Positions 32,161-43,252 of a DNA stretch of 64,000 bases are shown piece after piece. The notes beneath the pieces were generated by a model. The model ran no database searches, had not been told where the DNA came from, and was given only the letters and a program-made list of their open reading frames with translations. Numbering within the stretch: position 1 is the stretch's first letter; the number at the start of each line of letters is the position of its first letter. The stretch lies in assembly GCA_034387635.1 (NCBI GenBank), contig JAOANU010000002.1, positions 1,848,720-1,912,719 of the forward strand. Reading direction: 5' to 3'. Source of the stretch: Rhodosporidiobolus odoratus (taxonomy: Eukaryota; Basidiomycota; Microbotryomycetes; Sporidiobolales; Sporidiobolaceae). The position numbers were made by a program, and so were the translations under genes.

Positions 32161-35100
32161 CTAGATCTGCAGACCGACCAACTCGGTGACCAACTTGTCT
32201 ACCGCACTGTCCTGATCCTGCCTGCACATTTCGACGAGGCTGAGCAGCCTCTTGACCCCGATCTGCAGCTTGTCCTCGCCGTCCAACCCGGCTTGGCGCA
32301 GGAGCTCGACGGACCGCTGCAGCTCCTGGGGAGAGCGGAAGAGCTGAACGTCGGCCAGGACCGCGTGCAGCTGTCGAAGGGTCGTGATGGCCGGCACACG
32401 CAACGTCGTAGCGAACGCGTCCATCGCATCCATCTCGGTGAGCATGGCGCGGTTCGAGGTGGTGGAAAGGATAAGGAGGCGGCGACCCTGTGGTACCGAC
32501 GGAGGACTCAATGCGACATGTCTTCCAGAAGAGTGCAGAAATACTCACCTTCGGCGGGCGTTTATTCAGCAAGACCACCAAGGCTTGTAGCACACCGTTC
32601 GAGAAACGCGGTCCAATCGGTACCCAGTCTGCGCAAAAGGCGTGAATGAGATCCAACGTCAGCACATCAGGGCCCTAAGGGCTTCGGAACACGCAGCGCA
32701 GGAAGTGACCAGAGAAAAAGACTGCAAGTCAGTAGGACGTACCGAGGATCCGTTCGATCCCATCGACCACGATCACGCTCAACGGACTCTTGTAGGAATC
32801 GCTGAAGACCTTGTACAGATGGTTGATCTTTTGCGCCTCCGAGAAACCAACCATGTTTTCGGCACTGATGAGTTTGATGAAGGGGAAGTCGGAGGCAAGA
32901 GCGATAGTAGCCGCCAGCGCTGTCTTGCCGGAACCAGCCGGACCTACGCGCAGGGCTTTTTAGTCAGCAGATTTCGGGAACTCATAAGCGAAGGAGAATT
33001 CGCACCGTGGATAAGAACCGACACGAGCGGTGTGCGCTCACTCGTCCGAACCTGCTCGACGAACAGCTTGCCGTCGCGGAGGATGCTCTGCAGTAACAAG
33101 TCAGCTGCAGTCAGCTTCCACGTCCTACAGGGGCTACTAGAGACCACGCGAGCGGCTGGAAGGTACGAGGGGAGAAACCGGGAACGCACGTGAATATGCT
33201 GGTCAAAGTGGATGATCCCGTTCTGCACCACCGCTTGCAGCTCTTCCTCGTTGACGCCGAACGCGGGCTGTACCTCATCGAGTGCGTTTAGGAAATCTTC
33301 GCGGCATACTTGCATCTGGTCGATGTCGTCGGAAAGAGCAGCGAGGGTTCCGACCTGCGTTGTGAGGGCGCAAAGCGGAGTCAGCAAGTAATGGCGGTCA
33401 AGTGCTCACGACGAGAATGAGGCGCACCTTGACATGTCGGTTGAACGCGAAACTTGTGGCACTCTTGACCAAGCCTCCGATCTCGGCACCAGAGAAGTTC
33501 TTGGTCATGCTCGCCAGCTCGTTCAGGTTGACATCGCCGCCCAGTACGCCGTTGGTACGCATCTTACCGGTGTGGATGGTGAGGATCTGCACACGACCCG
33601 ACTCGTCGGGCAAGGAGATCTCGATGTGTACCTCGAGACGGCCCGGACGAAGGAGCGCTTCGTCAATCATGTCCATTCGGTTGGTCATACCAATGAGCAG
33701 GATGTTGTTGAGCTGGTCCACACCGTCCATCTACAGTAGCACGAACCATAAGTCAAGCCTTCTCATGAGAGGAGTGAGCGGGAGACATACCTTGGAAAGC
33801 AGCTGGTTGACAACCGAGTCTCCTACACCTGTACCGTTGTTTGTCGATCCACGCTGCTTGCAGATGGCATCGAGCTCGTCGAAGATGATGATGTGAAGGC
33901 CAGATTCGTCGCCCTTCTCCTTGTACTGTTTTGGCGACAACGAGTCAGTTTCATGGGCTCTGAAACGTCAAAGAGGGGATCAGCGTACCTCCTTCTCAGC
34001 GTCGCCAAAGAGCTTCCTAATGTTCTCTTCCGACTGTCCAACAAATTTGTTGAGGATCTCAGGACCGTTGACGACCTTCGGCTCGCGGGCATTGAGCATT
34101 TTGCCGATCTGTCGAGCCATGAGCGTCTTACCCGTACCGGGCGGTCCATAGAGGAGGATACCTGCGAGATGGACCAGTCTCAGCTTTTCAGACTCGAGGT
34201 CGAAGGGAAAGAGAAGTAGATTGAGAAGGCCCAAGCGAGAGAACCCCACCCTTGACATGCTGGATACCGAGCTTTTCGACTAGACCGGGCGGGAAGATGC
34301 GACTCGCAAAGGCACGGCGGAAGATGGCGCTGAACTCGGTGTCCAGGCCACCAATACCCATGTCCTCGAACTTGAAGTTCGGGGCAAGGATGGCATTGGG
34401 CGGAGCTCTGCGAGTAGAGATACCGAGTCAGCACGACGCTCAGTGGAGGAAGTGCTTCACGGCGCTCTACCTCTTGGCACTCGACTTGATTTTGATAGCG
34501 CTTGCCGGATCTTTGACGAAGTTGACCTCGGTCTGCCCAGTGATAATCCCCGTCTTTCCTTGACCCGCCCCGCCATCCAGAGCGAGCGTGTGCAGACCCT
34601 TGACCGACGCCCGTAGGTTCTGCCCATGGAAGTCGAAGACGAGAGGCTGGCCGACGGTCAAGATCAGGCCTTCGTAGGCGCGGACGAACACGGCTTGCAA
34701 CTCGTCGGCAGAGTAGGCATTCGGTTGAGCGTTCTTCTCGAACCAGTAGCCGACCTGCGAGTTGGGAAGAAACAGCTAAGCAGAGTTACGAGGAAAGCTC
34801 GGAAAATGACGAGCTTACCTCAAGGTCGAGCGAGGCAAGGTACGCATCTCCACCTAGCTGCCTAGCAGGGTCGAACGGCTCGACATCGACGACATCGCCG
34901 CTTTGGCTGAGCTGAGCGAATTGGCGGACGAGACGGGCAGCGCCGATGGTGCCTGACGCGACTTTCGGGTCGAACCTGCGCGGTGGTGACGGGCAGTATG
35001 AGTGGGAAAGGGCAGGAAGGGGAAGACGTGAGATGAGGAAAGGGAGACTAGTCAGTGCTGGTCTCGATAAGCAGGAAAGAACGATGTGCTTCCTCCGGCG

Positions 35101-35839
35101 GTAGCGATTGCTGCTGGCCGGTAGGCACAAGGGCGGGCGCACGTCCATCGCTCTCCGACAGCCGACAGCCAGGCAGACCATGTCCCACGCGCCGGAGATG
35201 AGTGACGGCTCGCTCGCAGAAGGCTCTTCAAGCGCTATATATTGCCGCAGGCGCCAGCAGGATCCATGCCTCGCTCGCTCCCGCTTCGCTCGGAGAAAGC
35301 TCGTCGAGCGCTACTCGCGCTCTACGACGCGGAGGCCCTCCTCGCTCATCGACTGCACCTCCGGCGAAGTCGACGACGCTCGTCGGGCCATACACTACGG
35401 CTCGGAGGAAACCCCCTTACATGGTAGCGTAGAGGTAGGTTTTCTTGATGCGGACGTAGGGGGTGGTTCCCCAATCCTGCTGGTTGAGGACGATGCGGTT
35501 GGCGAGGGCGTGCGAGGGCGAGGGGGCCTCTACGACGGCGAAGCGCCCTCCACCGCTGGCCGCTGCCGACGACGGAGGTTGCGGACGAGCCGAGTAAGAG
35601 GCAGCGGGCGAGGCTGCGTAAGTGGGGCGTTTCTCATAGTCGGAGTAGGCTGGTTGTGGAGGTTGCTGTGCATAGGATGAAGGTAGATGATGTCTCTGTT
35701 GAGTGGAAGCAAGTGTTGAAGTTGGTGGTTGAGAGTGAGAGTGAGAGTGGGGGAGATGAGAATAAGCTGGTTGCTGTTGAGGATGACGAGGTGATTGAGG
35801 TGGAGGTTGACCAGTGTTGCTACTGCTGAACCAGGACAT
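32161..35839 (-). CDS. SEC18: SEC18 / NSF, SNARE-disassembling AAA ATPase
   Basis: Hexameric ATPase that, with alpha-SNAP, unwinds SNARE complexes after membrane fusion. Twelve exons (minus): 35839-35421, 34975-34819, 34754-34471, 34407-34250, 34161-33989, 33925-33791, 33730-33428, 33354-33190, 33087-33006, 32943-32743, 32628-32549, 32487-32161; 827 residues. Domain N follows a Gln/Pro/Ser-rich N-terminal tail of about 100 residues. D1: Walker A GPPGTGKT, Walker [14 protein letters not shown] block [20 protein letters not shown]2: Walker A GPAGSGKT, Walker B-like [11 protein letters not shown], then [12 protein letters not shown], which is diagnostic for NSF. Start chosen at ATG of MSWFSSSN; an in-frame ATG at 35965 exists but precedes a weak, non-conserved stretch. 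The first intron (445 nt) is unusually long here. Divergent to the STIMATE-like gene. Confidence 0.96.
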
Positions 35840-36133
35840 GTCTGGGATCCAGTCTTGACTGTGTTTGGAGTGTAAGAAAGTAGCAGGAAAGAGGAGGAGA
35901 AAGGAATCCTCGTCGTCACTACTGACAAGTTCCACAGTGCAGTACATCAAATAAATCTGTTCCAAGAGTCTACTGACTTACCCTACCAAGCCTCAGCACT
36001 TTGACAAGGCAGATCCGTATCCTGTTCGTCTCAGCGCCGTCATCTCGCTGTTCCCTCTTTCCACTCCCCCGAGTCTCATCAGTTGACACTCGCAACTTCG
36101 CTCGATCACCTCAGCTGCGAGTACAGTCATAAC
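35840..36133. promoter_or_regulatory. Divergent promoter region SEC18 / STIMATE-like gene
   Basis: Less than 300 bp separates the two start codons, so the promoters overlap or are shared. No specific element recognised. Confidence 0.5.
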
Positions 36134-38448
36134 ATGGACGATCTCGTCCCTTCCTTCTCGGACACCCTCTCGAATTCGACCACTCTCGCCGGTCCCCTCG
36201 TCGACGAACTCTTGGACGAGGTCGATCTCGAACAATGCAGGCTACTGGGGCCATTCGCTCTCGTCATTCAGGTGCGCGAGCTTACCCTCCACTCCTCTCA
36301 TTCCGCACCAGGTCCAGCGTCGAGTCGTGAGGCCCTTCGTTTGCACGAGCTGATCCTGCTTTTTTCCTGCCCGGTTCTCCTTGCCTTTGTTTGACCCCGC
36401 CTCCGTAGGGCATCATGGGCGCGATTGTACTCGGTTCCCTCGTCCTAAAACGCATGCGAGAAAAGCCCCGGCGGAAGTGGAAAATCTGGCTCGGCGACGT
36501 CGGAAAGCAGGTCGTCGGTCAGGCCTTTGTGCACGCCTCGAACGTCGCCATCAGCGGTACGTTCGAGCATCTCTCTCGCGTTCGCTTGAGCGGAACAGCA
36601 GTCTCACCCCCATCGATCCGCAGCCTTCATCGCCTCCAATCGCTCCGACAACCCGTGCTCCCTCTACGCCCTCAACATCCTCATCGATACTTCGCTCGGC
36701 GTCCTCCTGCTCTACTACTTCCTCCGTCTCTCCACCCACCTCATGCACGAATACGCCTCGCCGACCTACCAGACCGGCTTCTACGGTCACCCCTTTTCCC
36801 TCGCGAGGTGGGCCGAACAGGCCGCCGTCTACCTCGCCTGTCTCGCCGCGATGAAGGTGGTCGTCCTGCTCCTGTTCTGGCTCGTCCCAGGTATGGAGGA
36901 CCTCGTCAGCTGGAGCCTGAGCTGGTTGAGCAGCGATGAGGCTCAGGTCTTTGTCGTCATGCTCGTCTTGCCTCTTGTCATGAACCTCTTTCAGTTCCTC
37001 ATGGGTGCGTCGGTCCCGCCTGCCCTCCCACTTCTGACTCGGAGAAAGCTGAGCCTTATTGATCGTCGACAGTCGACTCGTTCCTCAAGTCTAAAGAACC
37101 TGGCACCGTTCTCCCGAGCGAGTCGGACGAAGAGGCTGTGCGGCGTGGGTTCCTGCAAGACGACGACGGCATAGACTCGCACTCCGACGACGAACACGCC
37201 TCTGCGCGTCAGACACCGGCAGGGGCAGGAGATAGCGGGTATGTGGACGAGGAGGAGGACGTGCTTCGAGGGACGCCAGCGGCAAAGTCGCCGTCGAGGC
37301 AGGCAGAGCAGGGCTTGCTGGATGCCGAGGAAGGAATGTCGGACGCTGTGCCCATTCTACAAGCCGCGCTTCACTCGTACCCACCTTCACAGTCCCAACC
37401 CCGCACTTCGCAGCCTCGCCCTCTTTCCACGCTGTCGATCACTTCCTCTCTCCCGCCCTATTCCACCCTGCCCTCACAGCCTGGATCGCACTTCCCCGAA
37501 CAGCAGCAGCAGCAGCCTCGGACATCGCAAGAGTCGGAAGACGACGATTGGGCGAAAGGTTGGGATGCAGCAGAGGAAGAAGAGCGCGAGCAGCCGCCTA
37601 TCGGCCCAGCCGCGTCACTACCTCCCGTCACAGCTCCTTCGCTACCTTCAGAAGCGTCCTCCACAGCACCCACATCGTCGCAACGCGTTCCCTCGCCACC
37701 GCCCCTCCCGACACAGCTTCCTAGCCGGACAGCCTCTCCAGCCCCGTCACCAGCCCCTCCCTTCGACCCCGCAGCAACACCTCACTCGAGCTCTGATGTA
37801 GTCCCGCTGAACGAGCCAGAAGGAGAGGACGACTGGGGATTCGGGGACGACGCCGAGGAGCAGGAACTAGAGGAGGAACCGCTAGCTAGTCCGCCACGGA
37901 TACCTGCCACTGCCTCGCCGTCCCCGACCCCTCCCACGCGTTCACCTTCTCCGCCTCCTCCCGCTCGTTCGCCTTCCCCGCCTGTCGAACCCACACCATC
38001 ACTTTCCGTCACTAGCCCCGCCCCTGCTGCGGAGGATTTGGAAGAAGACCTCGACCATGATTGGGGCTTCACCTCGTCCCCTGCCCCGCCTTCCCTTCCC
38101 GCCTCCTCCCCCGTCATGAGCGAGAAAACCCCTCGACCCCCTTCGCACGAACCGCCACCTGCGGTGGAAGGCGCTGGGATCGAACCTAGCGAGAAGTCGC
38201 CGATTAATGCTGCAGCGGAAAAGGCGAAGCCAGAAGGGGTAGACGCAGAAGAAGAGGACGAGGACGACTGGGGATTCGGGGACGATGCCGAGGAGCAGTC
38301 TCCGACCACTGAGCTCAGGTCTGCGGTAGATCGTGTCCTGGGCCTGAAGCACTCGACCGAGGGAGCGGCAGAAAAGTTAGAGGATGGAGGGGAGAAGCTG
38401 CCAGCCACGACCGATGTCGGGAAAGCTTTGGGAGTGGGTCTTAGTTGA
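36134..38448 (+). CDS. STIMATE/TMEM110-like membrane protein with long acidic tail
   Basis: Homologue of the yeast vacuolar protein YPL162C and animal STIMATE, which acts at ER-plasma membrane contact sites. Exons: 36134-36271, 36409-36556, 36624-37004, 37073-38448; 680 residues. The first ~210 residues hold the family core: a first helix around GIMGAIVLGSLVL, then KWKIWLGDVGKQVVGQAFVH with the family's conserved GK..G...H block, NPCSLYALNILIDTSLGVLL, and two more helices (YLACLAAMKVVVLLLFW and VFVVMLVLPLVMNLFQFLM). The remaining ~460 residues, all in exon 4, are cytosolic-looking, Pro/Ser-rich and acidic, with Trp-containing acidic repeats: DDDWAKGWDAAEEE, EDDWGFGDDAEEQE, DHDWGFTSS and EDDWGFGDDAEEQS. 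The core assignment is firm; the tail's function is unknown. Confidence 0.88.
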
Positions 38449-38623
38449 GTCGGAGAACAGGAGTTTGTAGAAGGGACGATCAGTACAGATTCTTTGTTGT
38501 ATGGCTTCGATCTCCCATCTTTCCCAACAACGAGCAGAGAGGGCTCGCGCTTTGCTTAGCAGCCATGCACCCCGCTCTCCTCTCACTCTCGTCCACTTTG
38601 ACAGAACGGCCAAAGGGAGCGAC

Positions 38624-40085
38624 TCAAGAATTAAACACCTTCGTAAATAAACCCTCATGCCTCGTCGCGATGATCTCGCCTAGGGGCCAAGTCGTGACCG
38701 GTCCCTCAGTCGCTCCCGCATCCTTCCGTCCTGCAGGTGCAGACCACATCGGTTTCCAGAAAGGATCCTCGTCCCACCAATCCTCCTCGGTTGCCGATTC
38801 CCCTGATGTCCCCGTCCGCCGTTCCGCCTGTTCGGCCAGGTCTCCCTGCGCTCGTGCAGCTCCCTCGCTCAGACTCTCGTCCATGCTAGACCGCGATTCG
38901 TCTTGTACCGCGTTGTTGGCGAGAGCGACGGCCCTCACCGCCTCGTCCACCATGCGCCTGACTTCCCAGAGCAGCATTCGATGGGCAGAGTACGGTCCGA
39001 TGGTGTTGAGTCGGACGGATGAGGACAGGAGAGAGCGGGCGTGGAGGAAGAGAAGGAGAGGGAGGGCGGAGGCTGTTGACAAGAAGGGAAGGCCGCACGT
39101 CGGGGAGGTGAGGATGGCGAGGGGGAAAACAGGCGCATTGGTGCAGATACGAGCCCGAAGGTGCATTATTGGTCAGGCGAGTCAGAGCAAAGTCGGGGTC
39201 GAGGATTTGAGCAAGTGGCCAGTAGGAAAAGCCACAGGGTGGGTGTGGGAGAATGGAATGAAAGGCGGGAGAGACCGAATAGTAAGCAGCGCCGTGCAGG
39301 CGGCGATACGAGACAAACGAGGTGCAGTCAGTACTCACGAGCCTAGTTCAAGACGCGGAGAACGATAGGGACATCATAGAGGCCCGAAAGGAGAAAACGA
39401 CGGGAGAGAACGCACAAACGCCCAGCCCTACACCCGCCGTCAAGACCCCGAACGCGATCGTCATATGCCCGTATGCCCTCGCATACGCTGTCGCATCCTT
39501 CCCACCGAAAGCTGCACTCGCCGTCCGCCTAATCCGAACCCTATACTCCTTTACCAGCCTTCCTACCGCGGTGTCGCCTGCTTCTGGTGCGCCTTCCGTT
39601 CCTCCCGTTGACGGTGGTGCGAAGGCCCGCTCGTACAGCGTCAAATGCGCGCCTCCTTGCGCTACGGACGCCCGGCGGGCGACGTGATTGAGCGTGAGGG
39701 CTTCGCAGAGTTGATCGGCGGCTATAATCTCTTCGAGCGCTTCTGTCTCGCCCTGCGACCCGGTACGTAATCGCCACACTGCGTCATGTGCGCTTCGCAA
39801 GAGTGAGGCATGGAGTCGAGCGTACGTATGAAGGGAATGCTGAATGAAGGCGAGGAGGGAAACTTCGGCGGGCTTGTACTGGTTTTGCGGCTGATCAGGG
39901 GCGGAGGCGGTGGGACATGACAAGGCGAGATATCCGTGTTGAATATAAGATTCTAATCCAGATGAAGCGACGAATCCACCAGTTGGAAGATTTGAATCGC
40001 TGAGAAGAGTTAGAAGATAAGCTTCGAGTGCTGGATCTACCGAGTCGGTGGAGCCGTCTAGAGTGTACGTCGTGGGTGCCTTCAT
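38624..40085 (-). CDS. Urease accessory protein UreF
   Basis: Chaperone that, with UreD and UreG, delivers nickel to apo-urease. First exon 40085 to about 39440 starts MKAPTTYTLDG and holds LLSDSNLPTGGFVASSGLESYIQHGYL (UreF N-terminal signature) and DQLCEALTLNHVARRASVAQG. Last exon 39072-38624 carries LLLFLHARSLLSSSVRLNTIGPYSAHRML, the strongly conserved C-terminal block. The join between them is not settled: a GTGTAG donor in the codons for TAGVG gives an in-frame splice but drops the usual aLGl segment, so a mini-exon may be hidden in 39072-39440. The C-terminus has an extra acidic region of about 90 residues. Fungal urease is used for urea as nitrogen source; no urease gene is in the window. 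Confidence 0.87.
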
Positions 40086-40248
40086 CCAGTCTGATAAGGG
40101 TTCGAGAGAGATCGACGAAAGTTACAAGATGAAGAAGGGAAGGACGAGCGGGTCAAGCGGTTTCGTCTCGAACATAGTCCGCAGCTCCTGTACGGCTGCG
40201 GTGATAGACACTAGATCATTGGAATACTAGCCAGTCGAGCGGCGCAAT

Positions 40249-41943
40249 CTACGGCAGAGCAAACTCCATCTCCCCTCCCTTCTCAATCCCACCCGCCGCC
40301 TTCCTCGCCCGCTCCATCACAGCCAATCCAACCCCTTCCTCCTCGACCGCCTCTACCAAAATGAGATCCACGCCTGTCCGGTCCGCATCACCACGCTCAG
40401 CGGCCTCACCGTCGACATCAAGCGGGAGCTCGTCAAACAACCGCAATCCGCTGAAGAGCCGCTGGGCGGCTTCGATAGGCCGTGTTCGAGAACCGAGAGG
40501 GTACGAGAGGATGGTGAGAGTAGAGAGGGAGGGCAAGTTGGACGATTCTCCGAGGGACAGAGTGGCGAAGAGGGAAGGAGGCGGGGGAGGGAGGGAGACG
40601 GTCGAGTAGGCGGAGGGTGTTCGCTCCGGTCGTTCATCTTGGGATGCCGCACAAGAAGAAGTCGAGGAAAGGGCGGTGGCGCCCAGGTCCTTGAGCGTCT
40701 CCTCTCTCAGCATGAGACCCACCCGAAACCGTTCCTCCTTGGTCTCGCCATCCGCACCGACTGTCACCCTCGTGTGAGTTAGCGCCGTCAGCTGCATCAA
40801 GTCTTGCAGGCTCGGCAGCGGACCGAGCGGGCCCGCGTCTTCCGCCGAGATGGGGCGTACGAGGACGACTTTGGCATGAGAAGGGGCGTAGTGCTTGTAC
40901 TTCATTCCGGGCGTGGTCGGGGCAGATTCGAGCGAGGTCGATCGAAAGTCACGGGCGTAGACTTGCAACAGGCGCTTGTCGTCTTTCCCGCCTGTTTTTG
41001 TTGACGAGGAGGAGGTTGAGAACCCTGCTTCGCGCAGACAATCCTCGATCTCTTCTGCCGTTACTCCGCCCGCTCGCAAGATCCTTAGCGCGCCTTCTCC
41101 TTCGTCTCCGTTTGCGGGTGCGACCCAATCGACCACCGTACTCTCAACGCCGACCTCGCACTCACCTCCGTCGAGGACGGCTCCTACTCCTCGTCCCTCG
41201 CCAAGGTCGTGCATGACATGGGCGGCTGTTGTCGGGCTAGGTCGGGAAGACAGGTTGGCAGAAGGGGCGGCGAGCGGGAGGTTCGAATGTTGGATGAGGC
41301 GGAGGGCGAGAGGGTGGGAAGGCATGCGGATGCACAGTGAGGATTGTGAGGCAGTTACTTCGGGCGCCACAGCAAGGCGAGGCGCTGTGAACTGACTTTG
41401 CTCTGTTGATGCGGCCAGAGGTGGGGACGAGGTAGTCGATGAGGGCGTGAAGGCGAAGGGCGACGCGTCGACCGCTTTGCCCTTTCCCTTTTTATCTTCG
41501 AGGTGCGGCAGAGGGAAGACAAGACTGAGCGCTCCTGGCCAGAACTTCTTCATGAGCGCTTCGTACATCTTGGGGATCTCGGTCTGGTCTCCCTCGTCTG
41601 TTGTCCGCGTCGGCAACAAGCCTTCGAGCATTTCCCGCCCGCCAACGTGCACGATGAGGGGGTTGTCACTCGGCCGTCCCTTTGCTGCGAAGATGCGCTT
41701 TACTGCGGTGGAAGAGAGGGCGGATGCTCCCAGGCCGTAGACGGTCTCGGTGGGGAAGGCGACGGGAAGATGCGACTGAAGGAGCGAAGAGGCGGTTTCA
41801 AGCGACAAGTCGAGCTGTTCCTGGCTGGTCGAGAGGAGAGCAGCACGAGCAGGTGCTTGTGTGGCAGTAGAAGCGGTCATGGTGTACTGGCGGGTGAAAA
41901 GACGAGGGTTGAAGAGGCGAGGCAGAAGAAAGCGGGTGGGCAT
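40249..41943 (-). CDS. SUA5: Threonylcarbamoyl-AMP synthase SUA5
   Basis: Makes threonylcarbamoyl-AMP from threonine, bicarbonate and ATP, the first step of t6A37 tRNA modification. Single exon, 564 residues. The YrdC domain shows PTETVYGLGASAL near residue 62, KRIFAAKGRPSDNPLIVHV near 81, FWPGALSLVF, SSLCIRMPSHPLAL and APSANLSSRPSPT. The linker TTPGMKYKHYAP then leads into the Sua5 C-terminal domain. The YrdC domain contains a ~45-residue Ser/Thr-rich insertion (KGKGKAVDASPFAF...). The N-terminus MPTRFLLPRLFNPRLFTRQY is basic, non-acidic and looks like a mitochondrial presequence; a second in-frame ATG (codon 22, at 41880) would give a cytosolic form. Lying tail-to-head with UreF, 163 bp apart. 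Confidence 0.95.
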   Translation of the reverse strand: MPTRFLLPRLFNPRLFTRQYTMTASTATQAPARAALLSTSQEQLDLSLETASSLLQSHLPVAFPTETVYGLGASALSSTAVKRIFAAKGRPSDNPLIVHVGGREMLEGLLPTRTTDEGDQTEIPKMYEALMKKFWPGALSLVFPLPHLEDKKGKGKAVDASPFAFTPSSTTSSPPLAASTEQSQFTAPRLAVAPEVTASQSSLCIRMPSHPLALRLIQHSNLPLAAPSANLSSRPSPTTAAHVMHDLGEGRGVGAVLDGGECEVGVESTVVDWVAPANGDEGEGALRILRAGGVTAEEIEDCLREAGFSTSSSSTKTGGKDDKRLLQVYARDFRSTSLESAPTTPGMKYKHYAPSHAKVVLVRPISAEDAGPLGPLPSLQDLMQLTALTHTRVTVGADGETKEERFRVGLMLREETLKDLGATALSSTSSCAASQDERPERTPSAYSTVSLPPPPPSLFATLSLGESSNLPSLSTLTILSYPLGSRTRPIEAAQRLFSGLRLFDELPLDVDGEAAERGDADRTGVDLILVEAVEEEGVGLAVMERARKAAGGIEKGGEMEFALP

Positions 41944-42217
41944 GCACAGTCGGCGAAACGAGGCGATTTGCGCGGTATACTGCAGGTAGAGAAAAGTGTG
42001 AGTAGCAGGTCGGGTGGACTTCCAGCTATCTAAACCGGGGCGTTCATTGACCGGTGTGGCTTGAGGGAAGGCATGACAAAATAGTGTGGGACAAGGTGTG
42101 GGAAGTGCGAGGAGCTGCGATTGACGCGAGACGAAGGAGCGTACCTGTATGAATATGCAAGCTGGCTACTGTAGTTGTAAAGCGAGAGCGAGTTGAATTA
42201 GACGCAATGAGCAACAA

Positions 42218-43252
42218 GTGATTCCAAGTCGAGAGGTTGCTCTCTTACAACGCTCCGCTGACTCCGCTCTTGACAGCAACGACTCTGTCTATTCCGCCAT
42301 GTCCTCCAAGAACGCCTCAAAACTACTCAGACTTGCTCCTGCATTGCGACCATGGCGTTCCCGCTTTTCACACTTCGACATGAACATTCCTCCTCGCCTC
42401 GCTAATACGCCCTCTGGACAACTCCTTCAGTCACTAGCTACCAATACAGAGTCATACTGTGCGTTCTGGCGACTATGCGCTGAGCCAAGCGATAGAGGGA
42501 GCGAGAAGAGGTCGCCGAAGCGGGTCAGCCTGGTCAGGCCGTCGTGTGCAACCGGTCGAGGGCCACCGCGAGGCTCGATGATCCTCGAGCAGGTAGCCAG
42601 CTTAGCAGCTGTTGCTGCCCGGGACGCTCGTCCCATCCCGTGCCAGCGACGAGCTCTGTTCTCAGGTGCAACGCGGGCGATTTTTTGTCCCGTCTGCTGT
42701 GCCCGCCACGACCCTTGCACAGCCTGCCACAACGCGCGCGAGCAGCACGCACCCACTTCGCGAACTCGTCCAGTCGCCGTCTCCGGTCGCCTCGACGACT
42801 TGTCCTCGACCGAATCCTCGACGTTCTTCTACTCAGCATCGTTTCAGCCTATCGATCTGCCTTGCCCCGCCGAGTCTCGCAGCCTGCTTTCCCTCGGCTC
42901 CTCCTGTCCCGCGCCTCCAGCTAGCGCCCTCGAGGGCGTCCCCGCCAGCGACCACGAGCCCCGCCCAGACCGTCTGGTATCGCCCACAATCACGAAGCGC
43001 ATATGCCGCACACCTCTACTGGCCTACATGGCCTACATCTCGTTCATTCTCGTCACCAGTGTCTCTTGGAGAGTTTTCGAGTGGTCGCCTTGACCCGAAT
43101 GGGACAACAGCAGCGAAGCTGCACGCAACAAGCAATTTAACCCCTACCTGGCGACGAGGTTGCTGAGCCTGGCGAACGCGGAGTACCATAACCGCTGGGA
43201 TGCCCTCGAGCTCACGGTTGTCATGCACGTGGTCAATATGGTCCTGTGTGCC
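42218..43252 (+). pseudogene. Unrecognised reading frame with an in-frame TGA
   Basis: An open frame of 291 codons ends at TGA 43091-43093, right after a membrane-like stretch (LLAYMAYISFILVTSVSWRVFEW). The same frame continues beyond the stop for 53 codons with protein-like sequence (NPYLATRLLSLANAEYHNRW) up to a good donor at 43253. A further hydrophobic stretch in another frame near 43430-43490 (LLSVPLTALILANIVSSLAA) also looks coding. Either an intron I cannot place removes the stop, or the gene is broken. I recognise no family. A Cys-rich part (CPVCCARHDPCTACH) sits in the middle. An ATG at 42300 (MSSKNASK) is a more plausible start than 42218. Confidence 0.35.

Noticed and set aside
43091..43093. 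In-frame TGA as selenocysteine
   Set aside because: Fungi of this group are not known to use selenocysteine, and no conserved redox motif surrounds the codon.
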